Part shown: one piece after another, positions 44,134 through 53,713 of the stretch
How positions within the stretch are numbered: the first letter of the stretch is position 1
How the letters are laid out: the number at the start of each line of letters is the position of its first letter
From: Paraburkholderia ferrariae NBRC 106233
GTDB lineage: Bacteria > Pseudomonadota > Gammaproteobacteria > Burkholderiales > Burkholderiaceae
Direction of reading: 5' to 3'
Assembly (NCBI RefSeq): GCF_000685035.1
Contig: NZ_BAYB01000014.1
Coordinates: 214,560 to 278,559, forward strand
Length of the DNA stretch: 64,000 nt
The notes under the pieces: generated by a model
Told to the model about the DNA's origin: nothing
What the model saw: the letters and a program-made list of their open reading frames with translations, nothing else
The model's database searches: none
Program-made: the position numbers and the translations under genes

Positions 44134-44982
44134 TCAGGCTGCGGCCCTGCACCCGCTGCAGTCGACCTGTGTGAGCAAACGGTCCTCCTGGTGGGGCGCG
44201 AGTCGCACCGCTGAGAGTCGGCCGCCCCACACGCAGCCCGAGTCGAGGCCGATCAGGTTATCACGCATCATGAGGCCGAGCGCAGCCCAGTGCCCGAACA
44301 CGACTGTGCTGTTTTTGGTCTTTCGCCCCGGGACATCGAACCACGGCATGTAACCGGCGGGCGCGGAGTCGAGCCCGCCGCTCGCGCTGAACTCCATCGC
44401 ACCGTCATTGTTGCAAAAGCGCATGCGGGTTAGCGCGCTGCACGTGATGCGCAGGCGATCAATACCCTTCAGGTCTTTCGACCACCGGTTCGGCTCGTTG
44501 CCGTAGAGACCGGCGAGCGTTTCCTTCCAGTTGTTACGGCGGAGTGCCTTCTCGAGATCGCGGGCCAATTCCAACGTCAAATCGATGTCCCATTGCGGTA
44601 GCACGCCGGCATGCACCATCAGAATGTCGTGCTCGTAATGCGCGATCGGGCGATGACGCACCCAGTGCAGCAGGTCGGCGGCGTCGGGGGCGCGGAGAAT
44701 CTCGTCAATCGTGTCGCCCCTCTTCGACTTGCGTATACCTGCTGAGACCGACAGAAGATGCAGGTCGTGATTGCCGAGCACGGCCACCGCGCGATCGCCC
44801 AGTGCGATCACGTCGCGCAGCGTCGCGAGCGAATCGGGGCCGCGGTTGATGAGATCGCCGGCGAACCAGAGCGGGGTATCGAGCGAGGGCTCAGCTTTGA
44901 CCAGGAGCTCACGGAATGAGGTGCGGCACCCCTGCAGATCACCGAAGGCGAGCGGAACGGAAGGGCGTTGCTGGTCGGTCAT
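44134..44982 (-). CDS. apaH: Symmetrical diadenosine tetraphosphatase
   Basis: Metallophosphatase hydrolysing Ap4A to two ADP, also able to decap Np4-capped RNA. 282 residues from ATG 44982. The metal-site motifs are AFGDLQGCRTSF, FAGDLINRGPDSL, AVLGNHDLHLL, and FGHWAALG. It is convergent with the rmd remnant and divergent from galU. In Burkholderia species apaH commonly borders the O-antigen locus. Confidence 0.95.
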   Translation of the reverse strand: MTDQQRPSVPLAFGDLQGCRTSFRELLVKAEPSLDTPLWFAGDLINRGPDSLATLRDVIALGDRAVAVLGNHDLHLLSVSAGIRKSKRGDTIDEILRAPDAADLLHWVRHRPIAHYEHDILMVHAGVLPQWDIDLTLELARDLEKALRRNNWKETLAGLYGNEPNRWSKDLKGIDRLRITCSALTRMRFCNNDGAMEFSASGGLDSAPAGYMPWFDVPGRKTKNSTVVFGHWAALGLMMRDNLIGLDSGCVWGGRLSAVRLAPHQEDRLLTQVDCSGCRAAA

Positions 44983-45095
44983 TCGCGGTGCAATGTGTAA
45001 TGGAAAAGCGTTACACCCTACCAGATTGAGGCACGGTCGATGCACTCTTGTGCCCGGCGAGAACGAGAATCACGTCGTAGGGGTTTCGAGGACTG

Positions 45096-45101
45096 TATAC
45101 T
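45096..45101 (+). promoter_or_regulatory. Possible -10 element of the galU-rml operon
   Basis: TATACT lies 65 bases before the galU ATG in an otherwise gene-free 184-base gap. The matching -35 is weak (CGTCGT at the 17-base spacing), so an activator would be needed. No JUMPstart-like sequence is visible. Confidence 0.35.
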
Positions 45102-45166
45102 ATTAGCGCGCCACGTCCACGCGGTGGATTTTTACTAAAAAGTGTTCGATCCGAGTAACGCTCCCA

Positions 45167-46054
45167 ATGCTGAACGTCACCAAAGCGGTCTTTCCAATTG
45201 CCGGTCTCGGCACCCGGTTTCTGCCGGCAACGAAGGCTAGCGCCAAGGAAATGTTGCCAATCGTCGACAAGCCGTTGATTCAATATGCTGTCGAGGAAGC
45301 GATCGCTGCTGGTATCACTGAAATGATCTTCGTGACCGGTCGTAGCAAGCGGGCCGTAGAGGATCACTTTGATAAGTCATACGAAATCGAGGCTGAACTG
45401 GAGATGCGCGGCAAGACGCAGTTGCTCGATATCGTCCGCAGCATCAAGCCGAGCCATATCGATTGCTTCTATGTGCGCCAGCCAGAAGCGCTCGGTCTTG
45501 GGCACGCTGTGCTTTGTGCCGAGAAAATGGTAGGGAACCACCCGTTCGCCGTGATGCTTGCCGACGACCTGCTTGAGGGCGACCCGCCCGTCATGAAGCA
45601 GATGATCGAGGTGTTCGATCATTACCATAGTTCCGTGCTGGGCGTGGAGATCATTGCACCTGAGGACTCGACGTCGTATGGCGTGGTCGCGGGCAAGGAG
45701 TGGGAGGAGTCGATCATCAAGCTTTCGGGTATCGTAGAAAAGCCGGAGCCGAATGTGGCGCCGTCGAATCTCGGCGTTGTGGGTCGCTATATCCTCAAGC
45801 CGCGCATTTTCGAGCACTTGCGCCGGATCAAACCAGGTGCTGGCAGCGAACTCCAGCTTACGGACGCAATCCAGTCGTTGCTCGCCGACGAGCAGGTGCT
45901 GGCGTACAACTATCGAGGCCGTCGCTTCGACTGCGGCAGCAAACTGGGCTACCTGAAGGCGACAGTTGAGTTTGCGTTGCGACATCCTGAGGTGGCACAG
46001 GAGTTCGGCGCTTGGCTCGAGTCGCGCTGGAGCAGCGCCCAGGCCAAGGCTTGA
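45167..46054 (+). CDS. galU: UTP-glucose-1-phosphate uridylyltransferase
   Basis: Makes UDP-glucose, precursor of UDP-galactose and hence of the UDP-Galf made by glf downstream. 295 residues, full length. Nucleotide-binding start VFPIAGLGTRFLPATKASAKEMLP, then DKPLIQYAVEEA, LGHAVLCAE, LADDLLEGDPPVMKQM and GRRFDCGSKLGYLKA are all GalU signatures. It opens the O-antigen gene run, 36 bases before rmlB. Confidence 0.96.
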   Translation: MLNVTKAVFPIAGLGTRFLPATKASAKEMLPIVDKPLIQYAVEEAIAAGITEMIFVTGRSKRAVEDHFDKSYEIEAELEMRGKTQLLDIVRSIKPSHIDCFYVRQPEALGLGHAVLCAEKMVGNHPFAVMLADDLLEGDPPVMKQMIEVFDHYHSSVLGVEIIAPEDSTSYGVVAGKEWEESIIKLSGIVEKPEPNVAPSNLGVVGRYILKPRIFEHLRRIKPGAGSELQLTDAIQSLLADEQVLAYNYRGRRFDCGSKLGYLKATVEFALRHPEVAQEFGAWLESRWSSAQAKA

Positions 46055-46090
46055 GGGCAGACAAGGCATGAACGGTGTAAGGAGCAAGTC

Positions 46091-47146
46091 GTGATTCTGG
46101 TGACTGGTGGTGCCGGCTTTATCGGCAGCAATTTCATTCTCAACTGGCTGGCTCACCGAGACGAGCCGGTCCTGAACGTTGACAAGCTGACGTATGCGGG
46201 CAACGCGGCCACGCTCCGGGGCGTCGAGCACGATTCACGCTATGTGTTTGCCCAGGTGGACATTTGCGATCGCGAAGCCATCGATGGGCTCATCCAGAAG
46301 CATCAACCGCGTGCGATCCTCCACTTCGCCGCGGAAAGCCATGTGGATCGCTCTATCCGCGGACCCGGAGAGTTCGTGCAGACCAATGTAGTCGGTACAT
46401 TCACAATGCTCGAAGCAGCGACCGCCTGGTATCGGACGCTTTCGGGCGGGCAGCGTGAGGCCTTCCGATTCCTGCATGTCTCGACCGACGAGGTGTATGG
46501 TTCGCTCGAGCCCAACGATCCGGCGTTCAACGAGCGGACGCCTTATGCACCCAGCAGCCCGTATTCGGCGAGCAAGGCCGCATCTGATCATCTTGTGCGT
46601 GCCTGGCACCATACCTATGGCTTGCCGACGCTCACCACGAACTGTTCGAACAACTACGGGCCGTATCAGTTTCCTGAGAAGCTGATTCCACTTACGATTA
46701 CTAATGCGCTAGGTGGCAAGGCGCTTCCCGTCTACGGCGATGGCCGCAACGTGCGTGACTGGCTCTACGTTGAAGACCACTGCGAAGCCATTGATGTCGT
46801 TCTCGATCGCGGCGTGCCCGGAGAAACATACAATATCGGCGGTTGTAACGAGTTGGCCAACATCGATGTCGTGAAGACTATTTGCCGCTTCCTGGACGAG
46901 CTGAAGCCGACTTCTTCGGGAGTACCGTATGCACAACAGATCCAGTTCGTTACGGACCGCCCTGGACACGATCGCCGCTACGCGATCGATGCGCGACGCA
47001 TCGAGTCGGAACTCGGCTGGCGACCCGCGCAGACGTTCGAAACGGGTCTACACAAGACGGTGCAGTGGTATCTGGACAATACAGAATGGGTCGAGGGTGT
47101 GACGAGCGGCGAATATCGCTGCTGGATCGAAACACACTATGTCTGA
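46091..47146 (+). CDS. rfbB: dTDP-glucose 4,6-dehydratase
   Basis: Second enzyme of dTDP-L-rhamnose synthesis (RmlB), 351 residues. GTG start preceded by AAGGAG at six bases. NAD site VTGGAGFIGSNFILNW; catalytic STDEVYGSL and YxxxK in YSASKAASDHLVRAW; NNYGPYQFPEKLIPL. It lies in the order rmlB-rmlA-rmlC-rmlD, with rmlA starting 19 bases after its stop. Confidence 0.97.
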   Translation: MILVTGGAGFIGSNFILNWLAHRDEPVLNVDKLTYAGNAATLRGVEHDSRYVFAQVDICDREAIDGLIQKHQPRAILHFAAESHVDRSIRGPGEFVQTNVVGTFTMLEAATAWYRTLSGGQREAFRFLHVSTDEVYGSLEPNDPAFNERTPYAPSSPYSASKAASDHLVRAWHHTYGLPTLTTNCSNNYGPYQFPEKLIPLTITNALGGKALPVYGDGRNVRDWLYVEDHCEAIDVVLDRGVPGETYNIGGCNELANIDVVKTICRFLDELKPTSSGVPYAQQIQFVTDRPGHDRRYAIDARRIESELGWRPAQTFETGLHKTVQWYLDNTEWVEGVTSGEYRCWIETHYV

Positions 47147-47165
47147 GTGGTCCGAGGATGCACCC

Positions 47166-48059
47166 ATGAAGCGAAAAGGTATTATTCTAGCCGGCGGTTC
47201 GGGCACGCGGCTTTATCCGATCACGCAGGCCGTATCGAAGCAGTTGTTGCCTGTCTACGACAAGCCGATGATCTACTATCCGCTCACTACGCTAATGCTG
47301 GCGGGGATACGGGACATCCTGGTGATTTCCACGCCTGCCGACACGCCGCGTTTTGAGACGTTGCTCGGCGACGGCTCGCGGTGGGGAATCAATTTGCAAT
47401 ATGCCGTGCAGCCGTCGCCCGACGGTCTCGCTCAGGCGTTCGTGATTGGCCGTGAATTTGTCGGCGGCGCGCCAAGTGCGCTGGTGCTTGGCGACAACAT
47501 CTTCTACGGGCATGACCTTGCGCGCCAGCTCGTTGCTGCGAACGCACGCGCGGAAGGTGCAACGGTCTTCGCCTACCATGTGACAGACCCGGAGCGCTAC
47601 GGTGTCGTCGAATTCGATGATGCCTATCGTGCATTGTCGATCGAGGAAAAGCCAAAGGTACCCCGTTCGAACTACGCGGTTACGGGGCTGTATTTCTACG
47701 ACGGTGATGTATGCGATATCGCGGCGGATGTCCGGCCCTCTGCGCGAGGCGAACTGGAGATCACCGATGTCAATTCCCGCTATCTTGAGAAGGGACAACT
47801 TCGGGTGGACATCATGGGGCGCGGCTACGCCTGGCTCGATACTGGCACGCATGATTCGTTGATCGAAGCGGCGACGTTCATCGCGACGCTACAGCGACGT
47901 CAGGGACTCGTGGTCGCTTGCCCGGAAGAGATTGCATATCGCAACCGCTGGATCGATGCAGCGCAGCTCGAGACGCTCGCTGCTGCGCTGGGCAAGAACG
48001 GCTACGGCCGCTATATCAAAAGCTTATTGTCTGACAAGGTGATATGGCAATCTCAGTGA
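47166..48059 (+). CDS. rfbA: Glucose-1-phosphate thymidylyltransferase
   Basis: First enzyme of dTDP-rhamnose synthesis (RmlA), 297 residues from ATG 47166, which has GAGGA seven bases upstream; an ATG at 47139 overlaps rmlB and is less likely. Motifs: GIILAGGSGTRLYPIT, KQLLPVYDKPMIYYPL, LGDNIFYGHDL, IEEKPKVPRSNYAVTGLYFYD-type region (IEEKP, TGLYFYD), GYAWLDTGTHDSLIEA. Feedback by dTDP-rhamnose is usual for the family. Confidence 0.97.
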   Translation: MKRKGIILAGGSGTRLYPITQAVSKQLLPVYDKPMIYYPLTTLMLAGIRDILVISTPADTPRFETLLGDGSRWGINLQYAVQPSPDGLAQAFVIGREFVGGAPSALVLGDNIFYGHDLARQLVAANARAEGATVFAYHVTDPERYGVVEFDDAYRALSIEEKPKVPRSNYAVTGLYFYDGDVCDIAADVRPSARGELEITDVNSRYLEKGQLRVDIMGRGYAWLDTGTHDSLIEAATFIATLQRRQGLVVACPEEIAYRNRWIDAAQLETLAAALGKNGYGRYIKSLLSDKVIWQSQ

Positions 48060-48595
48060 CTGCTACGACGTTGCCAGAGGTGGTGATAGTCGAACCGAAA
48101 GTTTTCGGCGACGCCCGAGGTTTCTTCTTCGAGAGCTTCAATGCGCGTGAATTCGCTGCGCAGGTGGTGCCGGGTGTCGAGTTCGTACAGGACAATCATT
48201 CTCGCTCGGTCCGTGGAGTGCTGCGTGGTATGCACTATCAGATCGAACACGCACAAGGCAAACTCGTGCGCGCGGTGGAGGGTGACGTGTTCGACGTGGC
48301 TGTCGATCTGCGCCGTAGTTCTCCGAACTTCGGTAAATGGGTTGGCGTGCACCTTTCTGCAGAAAATCATCGTTCGCTATGGGTGCCGCCTGGCTTCGCG
48401 CACGGTTTCGTTGTGCTTTCGGAGAGCGCCCAGTTCCTCTACAAGACGACGGACTATTGGCACCCGGAGTTCGAGCGCTGCCTCGCATGGGATGATCCGC
48501 AAATCGGCATCGACTGGCCCATCGATTTTCAACCGATCCTGGCGGGGAAGGATGCGATGGGCTGCCGCCTGGCAGATGCGCAACTCTATGCATAA
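48044..48595 (+). CDS. rfbC: dTDP-4-dehydrorhamnose 3,5-epimerase
   Basis: Cupin-fold epimerase (RmlC) of 183 residues. Catalytic histidine in VLRGMHYQ, then GKLVRAVEGDVFDVAVDLR and VPPGFAHGFVVLSE, with the catalytic Tyr in LYKTTDYWHPE. It overlaps rmlA by 16 bases and rmlD by 8, so the set is tightly coupled. Confidence 0.96.
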   Translation: MAISVTATTLPEVVIVEPKVFGDARGFFFESFNAREFAAQVVPGVEFVQDNHSRSVRGVLRGMHYQIEHAQGKLVRAVEGDVFDVAVDLRRSSPNFGKWVGVHLSAENHRSLWVPPGFAHGFVVLSESAQFLYKTTDYWHPEFERCLAWDDPQIGIDWPIDFQPILAGKDAMGCRLADAQLYA

Positions 48596-49553
48596 CCTCG
48601 CTCTGTATTCACAAAGGTCGGGCGGAAGTGAGCTGCCGGTGATTCTGCTGCTGGGCACCAACGGTCAGCTCGGCCAGGAGTTGATGTGCCTTTTGCGGGG
48701 ATTCGGTCGTCTCGTGGGGCTAGATCGGCGCGGGCTTGATCTGGCAAATCTGGACCAGATACGGCAAGTTGTGCGTGCGCTGGAACCGGCGGTCATTGTC
48801 AATGCGGCGGCATATACCGCCGTGGATCGTGCGGAGGACGAGTCGTTGCTCGCGCAACGGGTCAATGCAGAAGCACCGGGCGTACTGGCGGAAGAGGCGA
48901 AACGGTTGGGCTCGGCGCTTATTCATTACTCGACCGATTACGTCTTTGATGGCACATTGACGCATCCCTATATCGAGACTGATCTGGCTAGCCCAGTCAA
49001 TGTCTATGGCCGTAGCAAGCTGGCCGGCGAAGTGGCGATTGCTGAGGTTGGTGGGCGTCATCTCGTATTCCGCACAAGCTGGGTATACGGGTTGCGTGGC
49101 GGAAACTTCCTGTTGACCATGCTGCGCATCGCGGAAAATCGCGACGAACTGAGCGTCGTGGTGGATCAGCGCGGCGCCCCGACCTGGAGCCGCACGATCG
49201 CAGCGGCGACCACGCAAATCCTGGCGCAAGTGCCTCGGGAAAGAGGGGAGCAGGAGGCGTGGTGGGCGCGCAACGGTGGGGTGTACCATCTGACGGCCGC
49301 AGGGAGTACGTCGTGGCACGGTTTCGCGTCAACCATCTTCAGCTACCTGCCTCCGACGCGTCGCCCAAATGTGGTCCCTATCAAGACTCAGGATTACCCA
49401 TCCAAGGCCGCGCGTCCGGCCAACTCGTGCTTGGGCACGGACAAGATCAGGCAGGCATTCGGTATCTTTGCTCCCGATTGGCAGGACACGCTTGATTGCG
49501 TAATGAAGGAATATTCTGACTATGCTGCACGGTTCGCCGGCGCCCGGTGGTGA
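48588..49553 (+). CDS. rfbD: dTDP-4-dehydrorhamnose reductase
   Basis: Last step to dTDP-L-rhamnose (RmlD), 321 residues from ATG 48588. A GTG at 48639 would start directly at the nucleotide fold (VILLLGTNGQLGQEL) and may be the true start. Catalytic HYSTDYVFDG and YGRSKLAGE (YxxxK) are present, with FRTSWVYG and the C-terminal substrate segment RPANSCLGTDKI. It ends the rml set; a 490-base gap with a new promoter-like site follows. Confidence 0.94.
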   Translation: MHNLALYSQRSGGSELPVILLLGTNGQLGQELMCLLRGFGRLVGLDRRGLDLANLDQIRQVVRALEPAVIVNAAAYTAVDRAEDESLLAQRVNAEAPGVLAEEAKRLGSALIHYSTDYVFDGTLTHPYIETDLASPVNVYGRSKLAGEVAIAEVGGRHLVFRTSWVYGLRGGNFLLTMLRIAENRDELSVVVDQRGAPTWSRTIAAATTQILAQVPRERGEQEAWWARNGGVYHLTAAGSTSWHGFASTIFSYLPPTRRPNVVPIKTQDYPSKAARPANSCLGTDKIRQAFGIFAPDWQDTLDCVMKEYSDYAARFAGARW

Positions 49554-50040
49554 TGTACGCTGAGCAATTTTCGCAAGAATGTAAATCCGGACAGTTGGGG
49601 ATGTAACGGATGTCTCAGAATGTACATTACATGTACTGGACAGTGGCTCCGCTATAATGGAAAGCTTATTTTTCACGCTGAACCTTGGGTGTCGGGCTCG
49701 AAAGGTACTGGTAATCCCTAGGGGCGTTGCACTGCTTTTCGCGACTTCTGCACAATGAATCAAGCGGTCGGCCGAGATTGCAGGGTATGCGTAATCACTT
49801 ACCGTTTGGATTTTCCGCTGATGGATGAGGCGCCGGATACGCCCGCTGGCGAGTTCAAAGAATTCGCGTGCCTGGGCATTGATGACCCCCGATCTGCTTT
49901 CGAAAGGTATGGCTTGTCAATAGCGCCGGTATGCAATTGAACCCGGCGCGATCGGGCGGCAACTGTATGCAGCTGCCCGACGTAACCTGATGGCTTCGGC
50001 AGTTGGCCGCCGCAGCGATATCGTCGGCTTTCGTCGAGCG
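49554..50040. other. Leader/intergenic region before wzm
   Basis: Lower GC than the neighbours and no convincing gene; a 61-codon frame at 49755-49940 has no ribosome site or recognisable domain. A clear -10 (TATAAT, 49653-49658) is preceded by two direct ATGTAC copies (49619-49636 region). A transcript from it would have a leader of roughly 370 bases before wzm. Confidence 0.5.
49653..49658 (+). promoter_or_regulatory. Possible -10 element for wzm-wzt
   Basis: TATAAT in the sequence CCGCTATAATGG. No good -35 lies 16-18 bases upstream, where ATGTAC repeats occur instead, suggesting an activator-dependent promoter. Confidence 0.45.
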
Positions 50041-50862
50041 ATGACAATTAAATTCACCACATCTCGATTTATGGGACGAATAGATTTTCGCAGGAATGAA
50101 CTGTGGGATACGGCCAGAGCACCTCATCTCTGGTGCCTGCTCGCATGGTACGACATCAAGCAGCGTTATCGCCGTTCGGTGCTTGGCCCGTTCTGGATGA
50201 CGCTCAGCACCGGCATCCTGATTGCCACGCTGGGCGCGGTCTGGTCGCTCATTTTCAACATGCAGATACATGAATACTTGCCGTTTTATGCGGTGGGGCA
50301 AGTGTTTTGGTCGTTCTACTCGACGCAAATCAATGAGTCGTGCTTGGGATTCACGCAGTTCGAGGGTGTGCTGAAGCAGACGCGCTTGCCAATGCCATCG
50401 TATATTCTGCGGCTGGTCATGCGCAATCTGATTATCCTGGCGCACAATTTTCTCGTCGTCGTCGTTGTGATCTCGTTTGTCGGGCCGGGCTGGTCATGGA
50501 CAGCGCTCGTGGCGATACCTGGTCTGCTGCTCGCCTCGACGGCGGTCTATTTCGCGTCGCTGTGCGTCGCCATTCCCTGCACCCGGTTTCGCGATCTGCA
50601 GCCAGTCGTCCAGAATCTGACCATGATTGGTTTTTATGTCACACCGATCCTGTGGCAACCGAAGACGCTTGGAGCGCGCTTCTCGTGGCTTGTGGATCTC
50701 AATCCTGCGACCCATCTCATCAACCTTGTGCGCGATCCGTTGCTCGGTACCCCGCCTCCTTTGCAGTCGTGGGTCTGGGTATTGGGGACGACGGCCGTTT
50801 TCGCGGTGATGGCGTCACTGCTGCTTTCCCGCTTCCGGCATCGCATTGCATATTGGCTTTGA
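50041..50862 (+). CDS. wzm: O-antigen ABC transporter permease
   Basis: ABC-2-type permease with six hydrophobic segments that exports a complete undecaprenyl-linked polysaccharide. From ATG 50041 it is 273 residues; ATGs at 49990 and 50071 are also in frame. Family features are LLAWYDIKQRYRRSVLGPFWMTLSTG near the start (visible as DIKQRYRRSVLGPFW) and LNPATHLINLVRDPLLG near the end. wzt follows after 12 bases. It means this O-antigen is made by the ABC route, unlike the Wzx/Wzy exopolysaccharide at the left of the window. Confidence 0.93.
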   Translation: MTIKFTTSRFMGRIDFRRNELWDTARAPHLWCLLAWYDIKQRYRRSVLGPFWMTLSTGILIATLGAVWSLIFNMQIHEYLPFYAVGQVFWSFYSTQINESCLGFTQFEGVLKQTRLPMPSYILRLVMRNLIILAHNFLVVVVVISFVGPGWSWTALVAIPGLLLASTAVYFASLCVAIPCTRFRDLQPVVQNLTMIGFYVTPILWQPKTLGARFSWLVDLNPATHLINLVRDPLLGTPPPLQSWVWVLGTTAVFAVMASLLLSRFRHRIAYWL

Positions 50863-50874
50863 CAGGATCGTCGA

Positions 50875-51603
50875 ATGGACTCCGCACATATTCGCGCCGA
50901 CCACATCACGGTCGAGTTCCCTATTTTCAACGCATCGCACAGGTCTTTGAAGAAGGCTATGCTACGTGCGACCACAGGTGGACGGGTCGCGCGCGACGCG
51001 GGCAAGCACGTAGTGGTGCGCGCCGTGAGCGATGCGAGCTTCGAATTCAAGCCAGGAGACCGGGTCGCGTTGGTCGGGCACAATGGCGCGGGAAAGACCA
51101 CGCTGCTGCGGGTCCTGTCGGGCGTTTATGCGCCGGTGTTTGGCACCCTTGACGTGAAGGGCAAGATTGGCTCGTTGCTCGACCTCTCACTTGGAATGGA
51201 TCCCGAAGCGACCGGCTACGAGAACATTTTCCTGCGCGGCGTTGTGATGGGGCTGCATCCGGGCGAGATTGAGGAGAGAATCGACGAGATCGCCGCGTTC
51301 AGCGAATTGGGGGACTACCTCAACATGCCGACACGCACTTATTCGAGCGGGATGGCCTTGCGCCTCGCATTTGCCGTATCGACCGCGGTGCATCCCGATA
51401 TCCTTCTGATGGACGAATGGCTGTCCGTGGGGGATGCGTCGTTCAACAAAAAGGCGTCAGACCGATTGAGTTCGCTCGTGGAGCGGTCTTCGATCCTTGT
51501 GATGGCATCGCATTCGCCGCAGCTCGTTCAAAAGGTCTGCAACCGCAAAATTCTGCTAGAAAAGGGTACGCTGACCGAAGTACCGGTCGACCAGCCGGTC
51601 TAG
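50875..51603 (+). CDS. wzt: O-antigen ABC transporter ATP-binding protein
   Basis: ATPase partner of Wzm, 242 residues. Walker A GHNGAGKTTLL (Lys74), signature YSSGMALRLAFA and Walker B ILLMDEWLSVGD, then the switch histidine in MASHSP. It ends right after the nucleotide-binding domain and lacks the C-terminal carbohydrate-binding domain found in Wzt proteins that recognise a capped chain end. Chain length is therefore likely set by coupling of synthesis and export, as with galactan-type O-antigens. Confidence 0.94.
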   Translation: MDSAHIRADHITVEFPIFNASHRSLKKAMLRATTGGRVARDAGKHVVVRAVSDASFEFKPGDRVALVGHNGAGKTTLLRVLSGVYAPVFGTLDVKGKIGSLLDLSLGMDPEATGYENIFLRGVVMGLHPGEIEERIDEIAAFSELGDYLNMPTRTYSSGMALRLAFAVSTAVHPDILLMDEWLSVGDASFNKKASDRLSSLVERSSILVMASHSPQLVQKVCNRKILLEKGTLTEVPVDQPV

Positions 51604-51669
51604 CGTTTCTCGTGCGATCGAGCATTCGATTTTATCTATCCGTTTTTCCGCTCACCGATTCAAACAGCC

Positions 51670-53532
51670 ATGTCGACGACGTCCAGTCATGCTCACATCT
51701 ACGTCTGCCAACACAAGCCGGTACCGGCTACGGTGTCGGATTCGTGCTTTCATCCGATACAGGTAGGTGCGGCGCGGTCATTGGTCGATCTTGGCCTGAT
51801 GCGCGACGATACGGGCGACAACATTTCCCTTAAGAACGGAACGTTTTGTGAACTGACAGCGGTATATTGGGCTTGGAAGAACGACCGCGACGCAAAATGG
51901 GTAGGCCTGATGCATTACCGGCGTTTTCTCGATTTCAGCGGCGCGACGCATGAGATCGACGTGCACGGTTGCGCGAACTACGATCGTCTCGACGAAGTAA
52001 CAATCGGAGCTCTGGGCCTGACGGCATCGCGCGTCGAGGCGTTGCTTGCCTCCAAGCCTGGCCTGCTAGCCGTGCTGCCGCAGAAGTGGTCGGTGCGCAA
52101 CGCCAGTAACCGCACGCTTCGTGAGCATTACGTGAGAGCTGATCACCACTACGAGCCGGATCTCGACGTGCTGCGCTCGGTGATCGGTGACCTGTATCCC
52201 GCCGACGTCACGCATTTCGACGCTGTTATGGATTCGCACGATGGGTACTTCACGAATATTTTTGTGTTGCGCCGCGACCTGTTCGACGAGTACTGCGAAT
52301 GGGTGTTTTCGATTCTGTTCGAGGTGGAGCGCCGCCTCGACCTGACGAACTACTCGGTTGCCGCGCAGCGCGTGTTTGGCTACATGTCCGAGCGCCTTTT
52401 CAACATTTTTGCGCATAAGCGCCTTGCCGACCCGGCAACCTACGTCGAGTTGGAACGTGTCTTCGTCCGTGACGAGCGTTCCGCGTATCGTGCACCCGCG
52501 CGTCCGGCGGGTAACGTGGTGAGTGTCGTCACCGCATCCGATGGCAATTTTGTGCCGCACCTCGCGACCTTTATGACGTCCGTGCAGGCCAACCTCGATC
52601 CGCGGCGCGAACTCGACCTTGTCGTGCTGGATGGCGGCATCCCCGCCGATCAGCGTGCCTTGCTGGAGCGGCAATTCCGCCTGAACGGACGCGGCAGCCT
52701 CACGTTCGTGGCGTGCTCGCACATGTTTTCGGATATTCCGTTGCATGCACACTTTTCTGCGGCGACGTTTTATCGACTGAGTCTCGGCGAACTGCTTGCC
52801 AACCACGATCGCGTTGTCTATGTCGACGCGGACACGGTAGTGCTGGGAGATCTTTCGAGCCTCTACGACATGAATCTCGATGGTCGCGCCGTGGGTGCCG
52901 TGCCTGACATCATCATGCGCAGCTTCGCGGCAACTGGCGTGCCTGCGCTCAAGGAGGCCGGCGGCGCGCGTGCGGGTGACTATCTGCGTGACTGGCTCGG
53001 CATGGGCGACCGCGGTGACGATTACTTCCAGGCTGGACTGATCGTCATGGATCTAAAGGCTTTGCGCGAGATGAACCTGCGCGAGAGCGCTAACGCCGAC
53101 CTTACCAGCAAGCGCTACTGGTTCCTCGATCAAGACGTGCTGAACAAGCATCTGCTCGGTCGCGTCAAGTTTCTCGATCTTGGCTGGAACGTGGTCAATG
53201 TCTCGATGGATGTCGTTTCCGGCCTCCATCGGAATCTGGCCGAGAAGGTACGCGAAGCATTCGCGAACCCGCAGATGATTCACTACGCGGGATTCGAGGC
53301 GAAGCCTTGGAACAACGCCGACGCGCCGCTCGCGTATTTCTACTGGTATTACCTGCGCCGTACGTTCTGGTACGAGGCGGTGATTGAGCGTCGTCCGATT
53401 GCCGTTCCGACTCTCGATGCCGGGATGAACCGGAGCTTGTTTTATCGCTTCTCACGCAAGATCTGGCGTCAATTGCCGAACTTCGTGCAGCGGCGCCTGT
53501 TCTGGGCCCGCGATGTGATGATGGGGCGGTGA
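51670..53532 (+). CDS. Bifunctional DUF4422 + GT8 glycosyltransferase (WbbM-like O-antigen polymerase)
   Basis: Double-domain enzyme of 620 residues. Residues about 10-265 form a DUF4422 domain (HIYVCQHKP, GDNISLKNGTFCELTAVYWAWKN-type segment visible as DNISLKNGTFCELTA, and WVGLMHYRRFLDF). Residues about 280-540 are a GT8 domain with DRVVYVDADTVVLGDLSSL (DxD metal site) and FLDQDVLNKHLLG. Klebsiella WbbM has the same two-domain plan and size; there DUF4422 transfers Galf and GT8 transfers Galp to polymerise D-galactan I. Neighbouring wzm, wzt and glf match that operon. The same polymer is likely but not proven. The last ~70 residues are basic and may bind the membrane. Confidence 0.82.
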   Translation: MSTTSSHAHIYVCQHKPVPATVSDSCFHPIQVGAARSLVDLGLMRDDTGDNISLKNGTFCELTAVYWAWKNDRDAKWVGLMHYRRFLDFSGATHEIDVHGCANYDRLDEVTIGALGLTASRVEALLASKPGLLAVLPQKWSVRNASNRTLREHYVRADHHYEPDLDVLRSVIGDLYPADVTHFDAVMDSHDGYFTNIFVLRRDLFDEYCEWVFSILFEVERRLDLTNYSVAAQRVFGYMSERLFNIFAHKRLADPATYVELERVFVRDERSAYRAPARPAGNVVSVVTASDGNFVPHLATFMTSVQANLDPRRELDLVVLDGGIPADQRALLERQFRLNGRGSLTFVACSHMFSDIPLHAHFSAATFYRLSLGELLANHDRVVYVDADTVVLGDLSSLYDMNLDGRAVGAVPDIIMRSFAATGVPALKEAGGARAGDYLRDWLGMGDRGDDYFQAGLIVMDLKALREMNLRESANADLTSKRYWFLDQDVLNKHLLGRVKFLDLGWNVVNVSMDVVSGLHRNLAEKVREAFANPQMIHYAGFEAKPWNNADAPLAYFYWYYLRRTFWYEAVIERRPIAVPTLDAGMNRSLFYRFSRKIWRQLPNFVQRRLFWARDVMMGR

Positions 53533-53713
53533 GCGGCGTTCGCCTCGGTGGTGGTGCACGATCAGGTTCGTGCCCCCAAATATTCGTTACACGGCCGAGC
53601 TTGCATGCGCTCCGGGCCGCAGGGAGAATGCGGGCAGACTGATGCTTTGCCGCGAACGTGGTGACTGTGGGTGTCCGCGCGGGATTTGTTATTAATCGTT
53701 GAAAGGGCTGGAA

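Noticed and set aside
49755..49940. 61-codon frame as a small gene before wzm
   Set aside because: No ribosome site, no recognisable domain, and it lies in a region better explained as a leader.
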